DNA of 64,000 bases from Bradyrhizobium stylosanthis (GTDB lineage: Bacteria; Pseudomonadota; Alphaproteobacteria; Rhizobiales; Xanthobacteraceae). Below, one piece after another: positions 9,231 through 18,378 of the stretch; position 1 is the first letter of the stretch; each line of letters starts with the position of its first letter. The notes below the pieces were generated by a model that saw only the letters and a program-made list of their open reading frames with translations, did no database searches and had not been told where the DNA came from. The position numbers and the translations under genes are program-made. The stretch lies in the NCBI RefSeq assembly GCF_001641335.1, contig NZ_LVEM01000010.1, forward strand, positions 1 to 64,000, in the 5' to 3' direction.

Positions 9231-10094
9231 ATGGGCGCAGCACCGGCCTCACGGGACGTCACGTCCTACGGAATGGGATTGGCAGCGCCGCTGGCGCTGT
9301 TCTTCCTGCTCTTCTTCGTCGCGCCGCTGCTGCAATTGCTCTGGCTCTCGCTGCACAACGACACGACCGCGCTCCATTGGGGGCTCGGCCAATACCTGCA
9401 CTTTCTCACCGATCCCTTCAGCCTGAGCGTGCTCGGCTCGACGCTACTGTTAGGAGCCGAGGTGACGGCCGTCTGCCTTGTGCTCGGCTTTCCCATCGCC
9501 TGGTTGTATCAGCGGGTCGGGCCGAAGCTGCAGACCATCATCATCCTGATCGTGCTGCTGCCCCTTCTGACCAGCGTGGTGGTCCGCACCTTCGCCTGGA
9601 TCGTCATCCTGGGACGCCAGGGCATTATCAACGCCACGCTGCAATCGCTCGGCATCATCGATACGCCGCTAAAGCTGCTCTATACCCAGTTCGGCGTGGT
9701 CCTTGCACTGGCACAGGTGCAGATGCCCTTGATGACGCTGCCGCTGATCACCGCGCTCGGCCGGATCGACCCCAATCTCGACGACGCCTCATGCTCGCTT
9801 GGCGCGGGGAGCTGGCGCACCTTCTTCCGGATCGTGCTGCCGCTGGCGCTGCCCGGCGTCATCGCCGGCTGCACGCTGACCTATGCCGCCGCGATCACGG
9901 CCTTCATCACCCAGTCGCTGATCGGAGGCGGTCAGATGCTGTTCATGCCGATGTATCTCTACCAGCAGGCCTCGACGCTGCAGAACTGGCCGTTCGCGGC
10001 CGCGATCTCGATCATTTTCCTGCTCGCCGTGCTCGCGGTCGTCTCGGTCTTCACCACGCTCGGACGCATGTCGCGCGGCTATGGAGGCGCATGA
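9231..10094 (+). CDS. ABC importer permease, PotB type
   Basis: A 287-residue inner-membrane permease with about six hydrophobic segments. The coupling-loop region DDASCSLGAGSWRTFFRIVLPLALPG is, in its core (LGAGSWRTFFRIVLP), the EAA motif of PotB-like permeases. It lies 9 bp after the binding-protein gene and overlaps the next permease gene by 4 bp (ATGA). It should pair with the product of 10091-10909 to form a heterodimeric channel. Confidence 0.92.
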   Translation: MGAAPASRDVTSYGMGLAAPLALFFLLFFVAPLLQLLWLSLHNDTTALHWGLGQYLHFLTDPFSLSVLGSTLLLGAEVTAVCLVLGFPIAWLYQRVGPKLQTIIILIVLLPLLTSVVVRTFAWIVILGRQGIINATLQSLGIIDTPLKLLYTQFGVVLALAQVQMPLMTLPLITALGRIDPNLDDASCSLGAGSWRTFFRIVLPLALPGVIAGCTLTYAAAITAFITQSLIGGGQMLFMPMYLYQQASTLQNWPFAAAISIIFLLAVLAVVSVFTTLGRMSRGYGGA

Positions 10095-10909
10095 TGAGCG
10101 GACGCAAGCGCACCCTCGAGGCGATGAGCTTCGAGCTCTTCATGACGGCGGTCGCGGCGATCGCGCTTGTCATCATCATCGCGCCATCGCTCGTGGTGCT
10201 GATCGTCTCCTTCACCAGCGGCTTCTCGCTGCGCTTCCCGCCGCCCGGCTATTCGCTGCGCTGGTACGCCGAGCTGTGGAATGCCTGGCAGCTGCATTTC
10301 GCCGCAAAGAACAGCCTGATCGTGGCGCTGTGGGCGACCGGACTATCGGTTGGGCTCGGTGTCGCCGCGGCGCTCGCGATCTCCAGGTCACGGGCCTTGT
10401 CGGCGCGGCTGCTCGATTCCCTCTTCATGTCGCCGCTGGTGCTGCCGGCACTGGCCTTCGGCCTTGCCGCCCTGATGCTGTTCTCGCTGGTCGGGCTGCC
10501 GGTGTCGCCGCTGACGCTGGTGATCGGCCACACCGTGGTCTGCGTGCCCTATGTCGTGCGCAACACGGTCGCAGCGCTCGCCCAGCTCGAGCCGACCCTG
10601 CTCGAAAGCTCGGCCGTGCTGGGCGCGAGCCGCCTCTATACTTTCCGCCGCGTTGTGCTGCCGCTGATCCGGCCCGGCATCATCGCCGGCGCCTTCATCG
10701 CCTTCATGTCGTCCTTCGATAACGTGCCGGTCTCGCTCTTCCTGCGCGACGCCGCGACCGACATGCTGCCGATTAGGATGTGGCAGGACCTCGAGGGCAA
10801 GCTGGATGTCACGATCGCGGCGCTGTCGGGTGTGCTGATCATCGCCACCGTCGCGCTGGTCGCGATCATGGAGCGGGTCACCGGCCTGTCGCGGCGCTTG
10901 ACGAACTGA
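10091..10909 (+). CDS. ABC importer permease, PotC type
   Basis: A 272-residue inner-membrane permease, partner of the PotB-like protein. The coupling loop LGASRLYTFRRVVLPLIRPG (core EAA motif) is clear, with hydrophobic segments on both sides. ATG 10091 overlaps the upstream stop codon. The stop at 10907-10909 is immediately next to the stop of the convergent HIUase-like gene, leaving no room for a terminator between them. Confidence 0.92.
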   Translation: MMSGRKRTLEAMSFELFMTAVAAIALVIIIAPSLVVLIVSFTSGFSLRFPPPGYSLRWYAELWNAWQLHFAAKNSLIVALWATGLSVGLGVAAALAISRSRALSARLLDSLFMSPLVLPALAFGLAALMLFSLVGLPVSPLTLVIGHTVVCVPYVVRNTVAALAQLEPTLLESSAVLGASRLYTFRRVVLPLIRPGIIAGAFIAFMSSFDNVPVSLFLRDAATDMLPIRMWQDLEGKLDVTIAALSGVLIIATVALVAIMERVTGLSRRLTN

Positions 10910-11245
10910 TCAGGCGCCGCGAAACAGCAAATACCCCCAGCGCGTGAATTTCAGCGGCAGATGAAAATGCTCGTCAACGTTCTTGATGCGGAAGCGGAAC
11001 GGCGTCACCGTCAGGAAACCGTCGCGCTCGCCAAAGAACTCGCCGAGATGAAACAGCACCTCGTACTCGCCGGCCGTCACGTCGGCGCCTTGCGCAACCG
11101 CATGATCGAGCGCGCCGTTTGCGCCGATCCGCCCGTCGGCGATGCGCTGGGAATCCGGATAGAGCCGCCAGATTTCGACGCGCAAGCCCTGCGCGGGCCG
11201 CCCTGTCGCCACATCGACTGCGTGAATGGAAATGCCGCCTGCCAC
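10910..11245 (-). CDS. 5-hydroxyisourate hydrolase-like (transthyretin-like) protein
   Basis: A 111-residue protein of the transthyretin-like family that hydrolyses 5-hydroxyisourate after urate oxidation. The N-terminal ISIHAVDVATGRPAQGL (His), the central DGR arginine and the HFHLPL histidine match family active-site positions. The C-terminal signature tetrapeptide YRGS is replaced by FRGA, so activity or specificity may be altered. GTG at 11243-11245 with GGGAG upstream is the likely start. A single purine-degradation gene here, without uricase or OHCU decarboxylase alongside, but consistent with the ureide/amide theme of the region. Confidence 0.85.
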   Translation of the reverse strand: MAGGISIHAVDVATGRPAQGLRVEIWRLYPDSQRIADGRIGANGALDHAVAQGADVTAGEYEVLFHLGEFFGERDGFLTVTPFRFRIKNVDEHFHLPLKFTRWGYLLFRGA

Positions 11246-11271
11246 TCTGTTTCTCCCATGAGCACGCTGCC

Positions 11272-12468
11272 ATGGTAGACGGAAACACCGCCACTCGGCC
11301 AGCGCCCGCGTTGCTGCCAGCCCTGGGGGCGATGACCGCGCTTCAGGCCCTCGTGGCGCTGGCCTTGTTCGCGCCCGGAGTGGTCGCGCCCCGCGCCCAT
11401 ATCGAGGTCTGGCAGCTCTCGATGTTCTCGTGCGCGGTGTTCGCGGTCGGCATCCCGGCTTCGTTCTGGGGCGGCGGCCTCATCGCGCGGCTCGGCTCGA
11501 TGCGGATCGCGAGCCTGTGCGCGGCGGCCATCGTCGCCGGCATGGCCCTGGCTTCGCTCGGATCGAGCGTCGCCCTGCTCGCCGCAGGCCTCTGCCTCGG
11601 CCTTGCCATGGGCCCGGAAACGCCCGCAAGCGCGGCGCTGCTGTCGCGGCTCGTCACCGCCGAGCGGCGCGCCTTCGTGTTCTCGGTGCGCCAGACCGGC
11701 AACCAGATCGGCGCGGTCAGCGGCTCGCTGGCCCTGCCTGCGATCGCCATCGCGTTCGGGCCGGCCTGGTGCTATGCGGCCGTGGGCGTCTGCGCACTTC
11801 TCGCAATCGCGGTGTTCGAATGGTTGCGTCCGGCCTATGCGGGCAAGGTCGCCCCGCCGCCAAAGCTCGATCTACGTGCCCGGCTGGCGCTGGTGACCGC
11901 GGACCGGCGGATCGCGATGCTGGCGCTGGCCTCGATGCCTTTCAGCGCGATGCAGGTTTCCCTCAACACGGTCTTCGTCACGCTCGGCACACGCGCGCTT
12001 GGCCTCAGTCATATCGAGGCCGGCATGGCGCTCGCCTGCGCGCAAGCCGGCGGCCTCGTCGGCCGTCTCGGCTGGGGCTATGTCGCGATGCGCCTCGACG
12101 CCTCCCGCACCGTCCTCGTCGTCATCGGCCTCGGCATGGCCTTCTGCGCCGCGCTGCTGGGCCTTGATGGCGCATCGCTCGGTCGCGCCTGGCAGTTCGC
12201 CGTTGCCGCATTGTTCGGCCTGACCGCGTCCGGCTGGAACGGCGTCTTCATCGCCGAGATCGCCCGCCTCGCCCCGCAGGACCGGATCGGCGAGACTACA
12301 GGCGCAGTGCTGACCGCGTCCTATGCCGGCCTGCTGGCGGCGCCGGCCGTGGTGTCGATCTTCGATGGCGTAAGCGGCCTCGGCGCGGCGTTCTTTGCTC
12401 TGGCTTGCCTAGCCCTCTGTGGCACAGTGGCACTGATCTGGGGGGGCCATGACAAGGCCGGCACATAG
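11272..12468 (+). CDS. Major facilitator superfamily transporter
   Basis: A 398-residue integral membrane carrier with about twelve hydrophobic segments and an MFS-like motif between early helices (GGGLIARLGSMRIASL). ATG at 11272 is 26 bp from the divergent HIUase start; the frame is open further upstream but without a better site. The 3' end overlaps the amidase start (12449) by 20 bp, so carrier and amidase are probably co-translated. Likely an importer for an amide or its product, or an exporter. Substrate unknown. Confidence 0.88.
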   Translation: MVDGNTATRPAPALLPALGAMTALQALVALALFAPGVVAPRAHIEVWQLSMFSCAVFAVGIPASFWGGGLIARLGSMRIASLCAAAIVAGMALASLGSSVALLAAGLCLGLAMGPETPASAALLSRLVTAERRAFVFSVRQTGNQIGAVSGSLALPAIAIAFGPAWCYAAVGVCALLAIAVFEWLRPAYAGKVAPPPKLDLRARLALVTADRRIAMLALASMPFSAMQVSLNTVFVTLGTRALGLSHIEAGMALACAQAGGLVGRLGWGYVAMRLDASRTVLVVIGLGMAFCAALLGLDGASLGRAWQFAVAALFGLTASGWNGVFIAEIARLAPQDRIGETTGAVLTASYAGLLAAPAVVSIFDGVSGLGAAFFALACLALCGTVALIWGGHDKAGT

Positions 12469-13808
12469 CGCGCGCGAGATTGCGGCCGATGTCGCGGCTG
12501 GACGGACGAGCGCCATCGAGGCCGCCAAGGCCGCCCTCGGGCGGATCGAAGCGGCCAGGGCGTTGAATGCAATCGTCACGGTCGACCTTGAACGCCGATG
12601 CCGCAACGGTCGATGCTCGCCTGCGCGCCGGCGAGATCATGCCGCTCGCCGGCGTTCCTATCGTCGTCAAGGATAACATCTGGGTCGGCGGCTGGCGCGT
12701 GACGCAGGGCTCGCGCCTGTTTGCCGATTTCGTCGCGCCGCAAGATGCGATCGCGATCGAGCGGCTGCGCAAGGCCGGGGCCGTCGTCGTCGGCATCGGG
12801 GCAACCTCGGAGTTCGCGAGCAAGGGCGTGACGGCCTCACCGCTATTCGGGCCGACGCGGCACCCGCTCGACCCTGCGTTGACTCCCGGTGGCTCATCGG
12901 GTGGTCCGGCTGTCGCCGTCGCTGCCGGCCTCGTGCCGCTCGCGATCGGCACCGATGCGGGCGGCTCCAGTCGCAGGCCGCCAGCCCATGTCGGTGTCGC
13001 CGGCTTCAAGCCGTCCCACGGCGTAATTCCTTATGGACCTGGCTTCGCCGAGCCGTTCTTCGGTCTCTCTGTCATCGCGCCGATCGCCACCGACGTCGTC
13101 GACATTGCGCTTGCGTTCAAGACCATGGCCGGCGCCGATCGGCGCGATCCCGATTCTGCCATCATCGCGCAAGAGGCCAGCGACATCGCAGGCCATCGCA
13201 TCGCCTTCTCGCCGCGCTTCGGACTTGATGTCGCAGTTGACGACGTCGTCGCGAACGGACTGTCCGCCGCCATCGCCCGCCTCTCCGCCGCAGGATTGCG
13301 CATCTCGCAGCGCGATCCGGTCTGGCCGGCGGGCGCGACGGAAGACGCCATCATGCCGCTCCAGCATGCCGGCCTCGCCGCGCTGCATGGAGAGGCCTTC
13401 CGCAGGGACCCAACCGTCCTCGACCCTGATATCGCCAAGCAGATCGAGCGGGGGCTGTCGTGGTCAGGCGCCGATGTGGCCGGAGCGCTGGTCGCAAGCG
13501 CAGCAATCGCCAAGGCATTTGCCGCTTTCTTTAGCGAGATCGACCTGCTGCTGACGCCAACCGTCCCATGCGTCGCGTGGCCGCTGGCGCAGCTCGGCCC
13601 TGACATGATCGGCGGAAAAGCCGCCAGCCAACGAGCCCACGCGGTGTTCACGCCTTTTGTCAATCATGCGCGCCTGCCGGCGATTTCGATTCCGTGCGGA
13701 GCCGATCGGAGCGGACTTCCCTTCGGCCTTCAGATCGTCGGCCCGCGCGGACAGGACCTTATGCTGCTCGAGGCCGCGCGAGAGATCGAAGCCATCTTGC
13801 GAATGTGA
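12449..13808 (+). pseudogene. Amidase signature family amidase, frameshifted near codon 47
   Basis: The first 48 codons from ATG 12449 (ending AIVTVDLE) are a normal amidase N-terminus. The remainder, starting LNADAATVDARL in the +1 frame from about 12588, continues as a normal amidase with the lysine in VVKDNIWV, the serine loop GGSSGGPA and nucleophile loop GTDAGGSSR. A single-base shift around 12584-12592 separates the two parts. Without correction only the C-terminal frame could be made, from an internal start such as ATG 12567, lacking the first helices. It is either a real disruption or a sequencing error. Coupled to the MFS gene by a 20-bp overlap. It would hydrolyse a small amide if intact. 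Confidence 0.8.
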
Positions 13809-14267
13809 CCTGCCGTTACACATCTCTTCCCAAAGGCCTGCTTAGATTTGTCGATCAAAGCCTTTTTCTCGATCTGCCCGTGCACTCGTCGTGCACACGC
13901 CGCTTTCCGACCGGCTGAAAGACTTGAACTCTCTTAAAATCTATCTCGGGGGCCACAGAAACGCTATTGTCTCGCAATTTCAATTATTTACGAAATGAGC
14001 ACACCGACGCGCGCTTGAGTTCCCTTCTAATGACGTGAGTTCGCATCGGAGGGCTAGCACCACTGGTGGGACGTCGTGCCCTCCGATTGCAAGTCCCGCG
14101 ATCAGCGCCCGTTTGGCGCTTGTCCCTCAGTTGGTGCCGATGGCAACTTCAACGCTTTCTCGCGGCGGGCCCAGATCAGAGAACCTGGGCTCGCCGACTT
14201 CGATTGAGCCGGCCAAGCCTGCGGGTTCGCCGCGCGAAAACCAACGCCGACTAAGTAAATCCCTCGC
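13809..14267. other. Intergenic stretch with a repeat copy, no gene seen
   Basis: About 460 bp between the frameshifted amidase and the convergent dctA gene. It contains one copy of a 72-bp repeated element (13863-13934) and an AT-richer tract around 13930-14000. No convincing coding frame, tRNA or terminator hairpin was seen. Confidence 0.6.
13863..13934. repeat. 72-bp dispersed repeat, copy A
   Basis: Matches 27600-27671 without gaps at 54 of 72 positions by hand count. The core TGCACTCGTCGTGCACAC contains two GTGCAC half-sites and is near-palindromic. Both copies lie in intergenic DNA at the borders of gene-poor tracts. Function unknown; it could be an intergenic palindromic element or a regulatory site. 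Confidence 0.5.
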
Positions 14268-15653
14268 TCAGGCGGCCGATTGCGGCGTCGGCACCCAGCT
14301 TTTGTCCTCTTGCACCACCGGTGCCGCGGCAACCTTTGATCGGGCCGCAGGTTCGGGAGCGTTAACCTGTCCCAGTTCACGGGCCAGCACCTCGCGGTCA
14401 CAGGCGTCTTCCCACAGCGAAACGGAGATGGCCGCGACACAGTTGCTGATCATGCTGGTTAGGGCCCGCGCCTCTGACATGAAACGGTCGATGCCAATGA
14501 GCAAGGCCACGCCGGTCACGGGTAGATCCGGCATCACCGAGAGGGTCGCGACAAGCGCCACGAAGCCGCTGCCGGTGACGCCGGCCGCCCCTTTGGAGGT
14601 CAGCAGCATCAATCCGAGCATCGTCGCAATCTGCCCCCAAGACAGATGAATGTCGCAAGCCTGGGCAATGAAGATGGACGCCAGGGTAAGATAAATGGCG
14701 CTGCCGTCCAGATTGAACGAGTAACCCATCGGCAGCACGAGCCCTGACACCCCCTTCCGACACCCAAGCTGCTCAAGCTTGCGCAATGTGCCAGGCAGAG
14801 CCGGCTCCGACGATGACGTGCCGAGCACGATCAGCAGTTCTTCCTTGAAGTAGCGGATCGTCTTCCACAGGCTAAAGCCGTTCAGCCGCGCCAGCGTGCC
14901 AAGCACGACGACCACGAAGACGGAGCAGGCGATATAGAATGTCAGGATCAGCAGTCCGAGCGAGCCAATCGAACGGATGCCATAGCGGCCCACCGTGAAG
15001 GCCACGGCGCCGAAGGCGCCGAGCGGGGCAAGCTTCATGATGAAGCCGAACGATACAAACAACACGTGCGAGAACGAGGCGATTGCTTTTGTCACCACCA
15101 CACCGTCGTCGCCGGCACGGTTTAACCCAAAAGCGACGAGGATCGAGACCAGCAGGACCGGCAGCACTTCACCATCGGCGAAGGCTCCAAAGAAGGAATG
15201 CGGAATGATGTGCAGCATGAAGTCTGCAAACCCGGAAGTCGCCGCCTGTTTGGTGTATTTCGCGGCGACCGACGGATCGAGCGTGTTGACGGCAACGTGC
15301 ATGCCGACGCCCGGTTGGATCAGCGATACGGCCATCAGCCCGGCCAGCAATGCGAGCACAGTCAGCAAGTAGAACAGCGCCATGGATTTCACCAGCGTAC
15401 GGCCAACCCCGCGGGAATCGCTGATACTGTTGATGCCGCTCACGATGGTGCAGAAGACGATCGGCGCGATCATCATTTTGACCAGCTTGACGAAGCCGTC
15501 GCCGAAGGGCTTCAGCGCAGCCCCGAATTCGGGCCAGAAATGGCCGGCGAGGACACCCAGCGCGAGACCGATCAACACCTGGACGTAGAGAATCCGGTAG
15601 AATGGCTTGCGTGCCTCGACGTTCGTAGACTCAGCCAGCGCCTGCGTGTGCAT
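14268..15653 (-). CDS. dctA: C4-dicarboxylate transporter DctA (DAACS family)
   Basis: A 461-residue sodium/proton symporter of the inner membrane for succinate, fumarate and malate. The family signature is complete: KMMIAPIVFCTIVSGI early, the serine-rich loop LGTSSSEPALP, the re-entrant PMGYSFNLDGSAIY and the TSKGAAGVTGSGF motif. The frame could start at 15668, but GGGAGA there is better placed as the ribosome site for ATG 15653. Rhizobial DctA supplies dicarboxylates for symbiosis, but this copy lies beside a PrpF-type tautomerase and a shikimate-type pathway and has no dctBD nearby, so it may import tricarboxylic or dicarboxylic intermediates for that locus. Confidence 0.93.
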   Translation of the reverse strand: MHTQALAESTNVEARKPFYRILYVQVLIGLALGVLAGHFWPEFGAALKPFGDGFVKLVKMMIAPIVFCTIVSGINSISDSRGVGRTLVKSMALFYLLTVLALLAGLMAVSLIQPGVGMHVAVNTLDPSVAAKYTKQAATSGFADFMLHIIPHSFFGAFADGEVLPVLLVSILVAFGLNRAGDDGVVVTKAIASFSHVLFVSFGFIMKLAPLGAFGAVAFTVGRYGIRSIGSLGLLILTFYIACSVFVVVVLGTLARLNGFSLWKTIRYFKEELLIVLGTSSSEPALPGTLRKLEQLGCRKGVSGLVLPMGYSFNLDGSAIYLTLASIFIAQACDIHLSWGQIATMLGLMLLTSKGAAGVTGSGFVALVATLSVMPDLPVTGVALLIGIDRFMSEARALTSMISNCVAAISVSLWEDACDREVLARELGQVNAPEPAARSKVAAAPVVQEDKSWVPTPQSAA

Positions 15654-15707
15654 TCTCGTTTCTCCCATGTCTTTGATTTTTATCGATGGCTCTAAGGCGG
15701 ATAAAGT

Positions 15708-16781
15708 TCAGGCCGCCAGAATTGAATGAGGCACGTGCGCTCGCCGAACGAAGACTTGACCCTGGAAAATTCGACGAGCCGTCCGTTGCACCTGTGCAAT
15801 GGGGCCGGGCTCCAGCCGAACCACGAGCTGGCCGGAGGGATGGGCGAGCGTGATCGGCACCGGCGGCGCCAGCGGTCCGACCATCTCTGCGGCGATCGTG
15901 CCAGGTGTCACACAGGCCGTCGCAATAGCGACCGCGCCGGTCACCGCCAGCGCGCTATGGCAATCGTGCGGCATGAAGTACCGCGTGTTCAGCGTCGCCT
16001 TGATCGCAGGTGCAATCAGGACGGGCTTCGGAATCACCATCGACGCGGAGTTCGGAAAGCCCATCCGGCGCCCGGCCTCGATGCGCAGGTCTTCGAGTCG
16101 CGCGCGGAAGCCGCTGTCGGCGAACTCCGAAGGCTCCTCACGGCCGGTCCATCCCAGATCCGCCGCGCGGACCAGCATGACGGGCATGGCTGCATCGATG
16201 CAGCTGACATCGATCCCTTCGATACGGTCGACCGCTCGTCCTGTCGGCAGGAGGCGACCGGTGCGTGCGCCGGCCGCGTTGGGGAATGACAGTTCGATGG
16301 GCGCGGCCGTTCCCGGCACCCCGTCGATCCGCGCCTCGCCTTCATAGGTCACCCTCCCGTCAGGGGTGGAAACCGTCGCGTCGATCAACTTGCCGGTGTT
16401 GACATTGTGGATGCGCACCTGGGTGCGATCTGCGGTGGCGGCGACCAGACCGGCCTCAATTGCGAAAGGTCCCACCGCGGCCAGCATGTTCCCGCAGTTC
16501 GGCGAGGTATCGACGATCCCTTCACGAACCCGCACCTGGGCGAACAGATAGTCGACATCGGCGCCGGGGACCGATGCAGGTCCAATGATCGCGACCTTGT
16601 TGATGACGGCATTGCCGCCGCCGATTCCGTCGATGCCCAGCTCGTGCCCGCCCCCCATTACCGACAACAGGACCGCATCGCGCGCCCTGGGATCGGCCGG
16701 GAGATCTCTGGCGAGGAAAAAGGGTCCGCGCGAGGTTCCGCCGCGCATGACCACACATGGAATGGCAATCTGACCGTTCAT
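15708..16781 (-). CDS. PrpF-family tautomerase/isomerase (GalD 4-oxalomesaconate tautomerase-like)
   Basis: A 357-residue protein of the diaminopimelate-epimerase fold. It begins with the PrpF hallmark PCVVMRGGTSRG and carries the catalytic cysteine motif SPNCGNM near residue 106, plus GGHELGIDGIGGGNAV. PrpF members isomerise 2-methylaconitate; the GalD/LigU branch tautomerises 4-oxalomesaconate in gallate and protocatechuate 4,5-cleavage pathways. The latter fits the neighbouring shikimate/quinate genes, since dehydroshikimate can yield gallate or protocatechuate. ATG 16781 has GGAAC upstream; the frame runs further upstream into the LysR gene but without need. Divergent from LysR at 16900. 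Confidence 0.85.
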   Translation of the reverse strand: MNGQIAIPCVVMRGGTSRGPFFLARDLPADPRARDAVLLSVMGGGHELGIDGIGGGNAVINKVAIIGPASVPGADVDYLFAQVRVREGIVDTSPNCGNMLAAVGPFAIEAGLVAATADRTQVRIHNVNTGKLIDATVSTPDGRVTYEGEARIDGVPGTAAPIELSFPNAAGARTGRLLPTGRAVDRIEGIDVSCIDAAMPVMLVRAADLGWTGREEPSEFADSGFRARLEDLRIEAGRRMGFPNSASMVIPKPVLIAPAIKATLNTRYFMPHDCHSALAVTGAVAIATACVTPGTIAAEMVGPLAPPVPITLAHPSGQLVVRLEPGPIAQVQRTARRIFQGQVFVRRAHVPHSILAA

Positions 16782-16899
16782 TGGAGCTGTTCCGTTCGGC
16801 GACATCTTCGCGCGAACCGAGCATGGGCTCTTGTAACTCTTCTGTAAAATGCAAATATCTGAAGTATTAATGCACCATTCGGTATAATTGGAGCCAGCC

Positions 16900-17832
16900 A
16901 TGAATGCAGAATTGCTCGACCTCAAGGCGTTCATTACCGTCGCCGAGACGGGAAGCTTTGTCCGCACCGCCAAGGCGCTCAACCTCTCGCAGCCGGCGCT
17001 CAGCCGACGCATCCAGAAGCTCGAAGAGAGCCTCGGTGCGCCGTTGCTCGAACGCTCCACGCGTCACGTCAATCTCACCATGACCGGCCGCGACTTCCTG
17101 CCGAAGGTCCGCCGTCTCATCGACGAGTTCGAGACCTCGGTGCTCGCCATCCATGATATCGGCGCGCGAAGTTCAGGCCTGGTCTCGGTGGCCGCGGTGC
17201 CGACAGCGGTGTTCTATTTCCTGCCGCGTGCGATCGGCCGCTTTGCCGAGACGTATCCGCGTATTCGCATCCGGATTCTGGACATCGGGGCCAACGAAGG
17301 ATTGGAAGCGGTCGCGCGCGGAGAAGTCGAGTTCGGCATCAATTTCATCGGTGCTTCGCATGCCGAAATCGAATTCGAGAAGCTGGTCGAAGATCCCTTC
17401 GTCCTAGCCTGCCGCCACGACCATCCGTTGGCATCGCGCAAACAGGTAAGCTGGTCGGAGATCGTATCGCACCGGGTTATTACCGTCGGTCGCAACAGTG
17501 GCAACCGCGCGTTGATCGACAATGCGCTGGCGCGACACGGCCTGCAACTGAACTGGTCCTATGAAGTTGCTCACCTCTCCGGTTCGCTCGGTCTCGTCGA
17601 AGCGGGGCTGGGCATCGCCGTACTGCCGAAGCTCGCAACGCCGGCCTCCGGCCATCCGATCATTCACACCGTTCGGCTGGCCGAGCCTGAGGTATCCCGG
17701 ACGATCGGAATCGTGCGCAGGCGAGGATCGACGCTATCCCCTCATGCCAGCCAGTTTCTCAAAATGCTGCTCGATGCATGGCGCTCGCCGTCCCGGACGA
17801 CTATTCGCAGCAGGCTGCGCCCCAGATCCTAG
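16900..17832 (+). CDS. LysR family transcriptional regulator
   Basis: A 310-residue LysR regulator: winged-helix residues 1-60 (LKAFITVAETGSFVRTAKAL, LSQPALSRRIQKLE) followed by a periplasmic-binding-like effector domain. ATG 16900 has GGAG nine bases upstream. It diverges from the PrpF-type gene across 118 bp, so it most likely regulates that gene and possibly dctA. In the gap an AATA-N7-TATT dyad (16854-16868) is a weak operator candidate. Confidence 0.92.
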   Translation: MNAELLDLKAFITVAETGSFVRTAKALNLSQPALSRRIQKLEESLGAPLLERSTRHVNLTMTGRDFLPKVRRLIDEFETSVLAIHDIGARSSGLVSVAAVPTAVFYFLPRAIGRFAETYPRIRIRILDIGANEGLEAVARGEVEFGINFIGASHAEIEFEKLVEDPFVLACRHDHPLASRKQVSWSEIVSHRVITVGRNSGNRALIDNALARHGLQLNWSYEVAHLSGSLGLVEAGLGIAVLPKLATPASGHPIIHTVRLAEPEVSRTIGIVRRRGSTLSPHASQFLKMLLDAWRSPSRTTIRSRLRPRS

Positions 17833-17915
17833 AGGGAAAGGCACCACCGAATTCACTGGCATCTCCTCATTGCGCCCCGCCGTCGATCTGCCACCCTCCG
17901 ATGAGACCCGTTCCC

Positions 17916-18365
17916 CTACCCCTTCTTTTCATCGAGCAGCTTGGCCACGCGACGCAAGCCGAGCAGATAACCCTGGGTACCGAAGCCTGCGACCACCCCA
18001 TCAGCTCGTTTGGAGACAAACGAGTGATGGCGGAATTCCTCCCGCTTGTGCACGTTGGAAATATGCACCTCGATCACGGTGCCTTCGAACGTGTTTAGAG
18101 CATCAAGGATGGCGATTGACGTATGGGTGAAAGCCGCGGGATTCATCACGACTCCGGCAGCCGTCTCGCGCGCCTCGTGGATCCAATCGATGATCTCGTA
18201 TTCTCTGTTGGATTGATGAAAGCGGATTTCCAGGCCGAGTTCCTTGCCTAGCGCCCGGCAATCCCGCTCCACGTCCGCAAGCGTCTCGTGACCGTAGATG
18301 TGGGGCTGGCGCCTTCCGAGCAAATTGAGATTTGGTCCGTTCAGGACGTAGACAAGACGACTCAT
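17916..18365 (-). CDS. aroQ: 3-dehydroquinate dehydratase, type II
   Basis: A 149-residue dodecameric type II dehydroquinase converting 3-dehydroquinate and 3-dehydroshikimate. NGPNLNLLG is the hallmark start; lid Arg19 and catalytic Tyr24 (GRRQPHIYG), Glu99 and His101 (IEVHISNVHKREEFR) and Arg108 are all present. Reading can extend upstream to 18530, but that part overlaps the ABC ATPase, and ATG 18365 gives the canonical N-terminus. It is the last gene of the 11-gene operon. Because it sits with an importer and catabolic enzymes, it is likely a catabolic (QuiB-like) rather than the biosynthetic copy. Confidence 0.93.
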   Translation of the reverse strand: MSRLVYVLNGPNLNLLGRRQPHIYGHETLADVERDCRALGKELGLEIRFHQSNREYEIIDWIHEARETAAGVVMNPAAFTHTSIAILDALNTFEGTVIEVHISNVHKREEFRHHSFVSKRADGVVAGFGTQGYLLGLRRVAKLLDEKKG

Positions 18366-18378
18366 GGAACTACTCCGT

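Noticed and set aside
16854..16868. AATA-N7-TATT dyad as a LysR operator
   Set aside because: Arms are only four bases and do not fit T-N11-A exactly, so it is mentioned but not listed as a site.
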